From the NCBI GenBank assembly GCA_011523635.1, contig WTGI01000026.1, positions 1 to 55,802 of the forward strand: 55,802 bases of DNA, in the 5' to 3' direction. Position 1 is the stretch's first letter, and each line of letters starts with the position of its first letter. This DNA comes from Acidimicrobiia bacterium. Lineage in GTDB: Bacteria > Actinomycetota > Acidimicrobiia > Spongiisociales > Spongiisociaceae. Position numbers and translations under genes: made by a program. Positions 53,294 through 55,802 of the stretch are shown piece by piece. The notes under the pieces were generated by a model. It did no database searches. It worked only from the letters and a program-made list of their open reading frames with translations, and was not told the DNA's origin.

Positions 53294-53884
53294 TTGCCCT
53301 CGCCGCTACGAGCCGGGCTTCAACAGATCCTGAGGACGAAGGCGCTGAGCCACCGCGACGAGGAGATACAACTGGCGTGCGGGGCCATGTCGAGAGACTT
53401 CATCGACGGCAAGGAGGCCTTTGCCGCGTGGCAGGACCTCAAGGTCGCATGCGAAGCCATCGTCGAGGCCGTCGGCGCAGCCGGGATCGAGTTCGACGCC
53501 GCGGGTGGTCCCACATTGGGCGCCGACGCGCTGGCGGTGGGCATCGCTGCCGTGAGCAACAAGCGCTGGTTCATCGTTCGTAAACGGCAGAAGGGACGAG
53601 GAACCGCGCGCCGCATCGAGGGGTTGCGGATCGGCCGCGGCGACCGGGTGCTACTGGTCGAAGACGTTGTGACAACCGGCGGATCCGTCCTGGACGCTCT
53701 CGACGCGGTCCGGCAGACCGGCGCCGAGGTGGCGGCGGCGGTAACGCTGGCGGACCGCGGCGACACGGCCACAGACGCCTTCGCCGATCTCGGCATCCCG
53801 TACTTCCCCATGGCCACATATGCCGACCTGGGTATCGACCCAGTCGTCCCGCCTCCGATGGCCGAGGCGCCATCAGCTGAATGA
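53294..53884 (+). CDS. pyrE: Orotate phosphoribosyltransferase-like protein
   Basis: A 196-residue type I PRTase. The PRPP-binding motif VLLVEDVVTTGGSV is the orotate/adenine PRTase signature, and GGPTLGADALAVGIA plus FIVRKRQKGRGT correspond to the flexible loop and substrate side of PyrE. It would make OMP from orotate and PRPP. TTG 53294 after GGGAGGAGAGCCGCC gives the usual length; longer frames run into the repeat. No other pyr gene is nearby, so a salvage PRTase is an alternative. Confidence 0.75.
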   Translation: MPSPLRAGLQQILRTKALSHRDEEIQLACGAMSRDFIDGKEAFAAWQDLKVACEAIVEAVGAAGIEFDAAGGPTLGADALAVGIAAVSNKRWFIVRKRQKGRGTARRIEGLRIGRGDRVLLVEDVVTTGGSVLDALDAVRQTGAEVAAAVTLADRGDTATDAFADLGIPYFPMATYADLGIDPVVPPPMAEAPSAE

Positions 53885-53911
53885 CCAGGCGCGCGGCCCG
53901 GCCTCTCCACC

Positions 53912-55249
53912 ATGCATGATGATCTGACTTCGGCCGTCGACGAGCTGTTCCCCACGCTGAGGAGCGACCTGGAGGAGCTCGTCCGGGTCGACTCGATAAG
54001 CGCTCCCGGATTCGATCCCGGCCGGGTACGCCACGGCGCCGAGGTATCCGCCGCCCAGCTGGAGCGGACAGGCCTGGCGGGGGTAAGGATCCTCGAACTG
54101 GACGGCTCCCACCCGGCCGTCTTCGCCGAGATCGGCCCTCCCGGCCCCGACGCACCCACCGTCCTGCTCTACGCCCACTACGACGTTCAACCCCCCGGGC
54201 CCGCCGAGCTGTGGAGCACTCCGCCTTTCGAGCCGACCGAGTCCGGCGGTCGCCTGTACGGACGGGGCACGGCCGATGACAAGGTCGGCATCGTGCTCCA
54301 CACCGGAGCGATACGGGCACATGAGGGCCGCCCGCCCGTCGGCGTGAAGGTATTCCTAGAAGGCGAGGAGGAGATCGGTTCCGCCCACCTGGACGGGTTC
54401 CTGGAGCGATACCGGGACCTGCTGGCCGCCGATGTCATCGTGGTGGCCGACGCCGCCAACTGGTCGGTCGGGGTGCCCGCGCTGACCACCTCGCTGCGGG
54501 GGTTGATCGACTGCACCATCGCGGTCCGCACCCTGGAGGCGGGGGTCCATTCCGGAATGTGGGGAGGAGTGTTCCCAGACGCTCTCTCCGTACTGGTGCG
54601 CGCGCTGGCTTCCCTCCATGACGAGCGTGGGAACGTGGCGGTGCCCGGCCTGGTGCGCGGGCAGCGCCCGCTCATCGATGCCGATGAGGACGGGGCCCGC
54701 CGGGATGCCGGGGTGCTGGCAGGCGTGGACACCATCGGGGTGGGATCGATCACGGAACGCCTGTGGGCCGGTCCGGCCCTGTCGGTACTCTCGATCGACG
54801 CTCCTCCGGTGGCGGGCTCCATCAACCAGCTGGTGCCGGAGGCCCGGGCCAAGGTATCGGTCCGGCTGGCGCCCGGGGACGACCCCCACCGGGCGATGGA
54901 CTCCCTGGTACGCCATCTGGAGGGGGCGGTTCCGTGGGGCGCCGCCGTCGAGGTGGAACGGGGCGCGTCCGCCCATCCCTTCTCGCTGGATACGTCCGGC
55001 CCCGCCTACGACGCCTTCCAGGCCGGCTTCCGCCACGCGTACGGACGCGAAGCCGTCTACACGGGCATCGGCGGCTCCATCCCCTTCGTGCAGGCCTTTT
55101 CCGACGCGTTCCCGCGGGCCGATCTGGTGCTGACCGGAGCGGGCGACCCCACCAGTTACATCCACGGCCCCAACGAGAGCCTCGACCTGGGAGAGTTGCG
55201 CAGGAGCGCCGTGGCCGAAGCGGTGGCCTTGCGGGCCTTGGCAGGCTGA
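53912..55249 (+). CDS. M20 family metallopeptidase (dipeptidase)
   Basis: A 445-residue di-zinc hydrolase. Metal and catalytic motifs are H89-x-D91 (YAHYDVQPP), D122/D123 in RGTADDK, E152-E153 in LEGEEEIGS, D176 in VVVADAANW and a C-terminal His in SYIHGPNE. The lid domain (about 190-320) carries VHSGMWGG. It matches the carnosinase/CNDP-like dipeptidase branch and should cleave dipeptides in the cytoplasm. It starts 27 bp after the PRTase stop without a strong ribosome-binding site. Confidence 0.9.
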   Translation: MHDDLTSAVDELFPTLRSDLEELVRVDSISAPGFDPGRVRHGAEVSAAQLERTGLAGVRILELDGSHPAVFAEIGPPGPDAPTVLLYAHYDVQPPGPAELWSTPPFEPTESGGRLYGRGTADDKVGIVLHTGAIRAHEGRPPVGVKVFLEGEEEIGSAHLDGFLERYRDLLAADVIVVADAANWSVGVPALTTSLRGLIDCTIAVRTLEAGVHSGMWGGVFPDALSVLVRALASLHDERGNVAVPGLVRGQRPLIDADEDGARRDAGVLAGVDTIGVGSITERLWAGPALSVLSIDAPPVAGSINQLVPEARAKVSVRLAPGDDPHRAMDSLVRHLEGAVPWGAAVEVERGASAHPFSLDTSGPAYDAFQAGFRHAYGREAVYTGIGGSIPFVQAFSDAFPRADLVLTGAGDPTSYIHGPNESLDLGELRRSAVAEAVALRALAG

Positions 55250-55269
55250 GCCGCCGCGCGGCGCGCCGG

Positions 55270-55734
55270 TCAGACCCCGCCGCCGAACGCCAACTGGCGC
55301 CAGGCCTCGAACAGGACGATCGCGACCGCATTGGAGAGGTTGAGGCTCCTGCGATCCGGCAGCATCGGGATCCGGAGGGTCTCGGTCACTCCGTCGTGGC
55401 CCAGGATGCGCCCGCCCAGCCCGACGCTCTCCGGACCGAACAGCAAGCCGTCCCCCTGCCGATAGGCCACGTCGGAGTACCGCTTCCGGCCGCCTCCCGA
55501 CATGGCGAACAGTCGTGCCGGCCCGGCCGCCTCCAGGTATGCCTCGAAGTCGGCGTGTTCCATGACGTTCGCAAACTCGTGGTAATCGAGCCCGGCCCGC
55601 CTCAGTCGGGTGTCATCCATGGAGAACCCCAGCGGGTGGACCAGATGCAGGTCGGCACCGGTGTTGGCGCACAGACGGATGATGTTGCCGGTGTTGGGCG
55701 GTATCTCGGGCCGGTAGAGCACTACCCGGAACAT
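55270..55734 (-). CDS. trmL: tRNA (cytidine/uridine-34-2'-O)-methyltransferase
   Basis: A 154-residue SPOUT methyltransferase. The family motifs are PEIPPNTGNIIRLCANTG at the N-terminus, LLFGPESVGL in the middle and IPMLPDRRSLNLSNAVAIVLFEAWRQL forming the trefoil knot. TrmL methylates the wobble nucleotide of certain leucine tRNAs. The length is standard. The gene is convergent with the M20 peptidase. Confidence 0.92.
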   Translation of the reverse strand: MFRVVLYRPEIPPNTGNIIRLCANTGADLHLVHPLGFSMDDTRLRRAGLDYHEFANVMEHADFEAYLEAAGPARLFAMSGGGRKRYSDVAYRQGDGLLFGPESVGLGGRILGHDGVTETLRIPMLPDRRSLNLSNAVAIVLFEAWRQLAFGGGV

Positions 55735-55753
55735 GCCCGGGGTCCTGGTCTCA

Positions 55754-55767
55754 AGAGAACGCGAAAA
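55754..55767 (+). repeat. AGAGAACGCGAAAA motif, site C
   Basis: Third exact copy of the 14-base motif, upstream of the trmL start. It is followed by a GCGGGC-TTC-GCCCGC hairpin that reaches toward the window end. Confidence 0.45.
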
Positions 55768-55802
55768 TCGCGCCGAGCGGGCTTCGCCCGCCGGGCCCTC
55801 CC

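Overview
The window is a dense, high-GC chromosomal stretch with many GTG and TTG starts, ATGA/GTGA gene overlaps and lipoproteins whose mature ends are Ala/Thr-rich. This points to an actinobacterium. The mix of amidohydrolases, SDRs, Gfo/Idh/MocA oxidoreductases, sugar importers and SLC13 carriers would fit a heterotroph of the Acidimicrobiia type, but no rRNA or marker gene fixes the taxon. I saw no tRNA, rRNA, CRISPR array, phage or full insertion sequence. The identifiable mobile or repeated material is short.

Layout. 1-5.2 kb: the start of a lipoprotein binding protein, an amidohydrolase/SDR pair, and a two-subunit 2-oxo acid dehydrogenase E1 with a free-standing lipoyl carrier. 5.5-13.4 kb: a DMT exporter, shikimate kinase coupled to a PLP lyase, a sugar isomerase-like TIM barrel, two paralogous Gfo/Idh/MocA dehydrogenases, L-rhamnose mutarotase, a DapB-like dehydrogenase and a VOC protein. 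Together these look like deoxy-sugar or polyol catabolism. 13.8-16.6 kb: a metallophosphoesterase fused to an unassigned C-terminal half, and a vapBC toxin-antitoxin pair. 16.7-21.4 kb: a FrcBCA/Rbs-type sugar ABC importer with an SDR; its binding protein contains an apparently exact in-frame tandem duplication. 21.5-29.3 kb: a DUF1801-like protein, a secreted beta-lactamase-fold protein, truncated haemoglobin plus a metal-dependent hydrolase, and two SLC13 carriers with RCK_C domains.

29.4-36.9 kb: two 471-residue L-fucose/arabinose isomerase-like paralogues enclose a dienelactone hydrolase, a two-gene ABC exporter and a tiny membrane coiled-coil protein, followed by mazEF. 37-41 kb: a tightly coupled catabolic operon (unknown Cys/His protein, zinc alcohol dehydrogenase, phosphotriesterase-like hydrolase, SDR broken by about four frameshifts). 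41-43.2 kb: divergent NAD salvage genes pncA and pncB. 43.6-55.8 kb: mostly housekeeping (membrane-anchored Mur ligase, alpha/beta hydrolase, clpB, endonuclease IV, a PH-like membrane protein, an SLH/Ig-like surface protein, an orotate phosphoribosyltransferase-like protein, M20 peptidase, trmL).

Two short repeat families stand out. One is about 165 bp with 14-bp terminal inverted repeats (two copies). The other is about 105 bp with imperfect inverted ends (three copies), each lying in the same orientation upstream of a gene. Start codons were chosen mainly from visible ribosome-binding sites and family alignments from memory. All function calls are by motif recognition without database searches.
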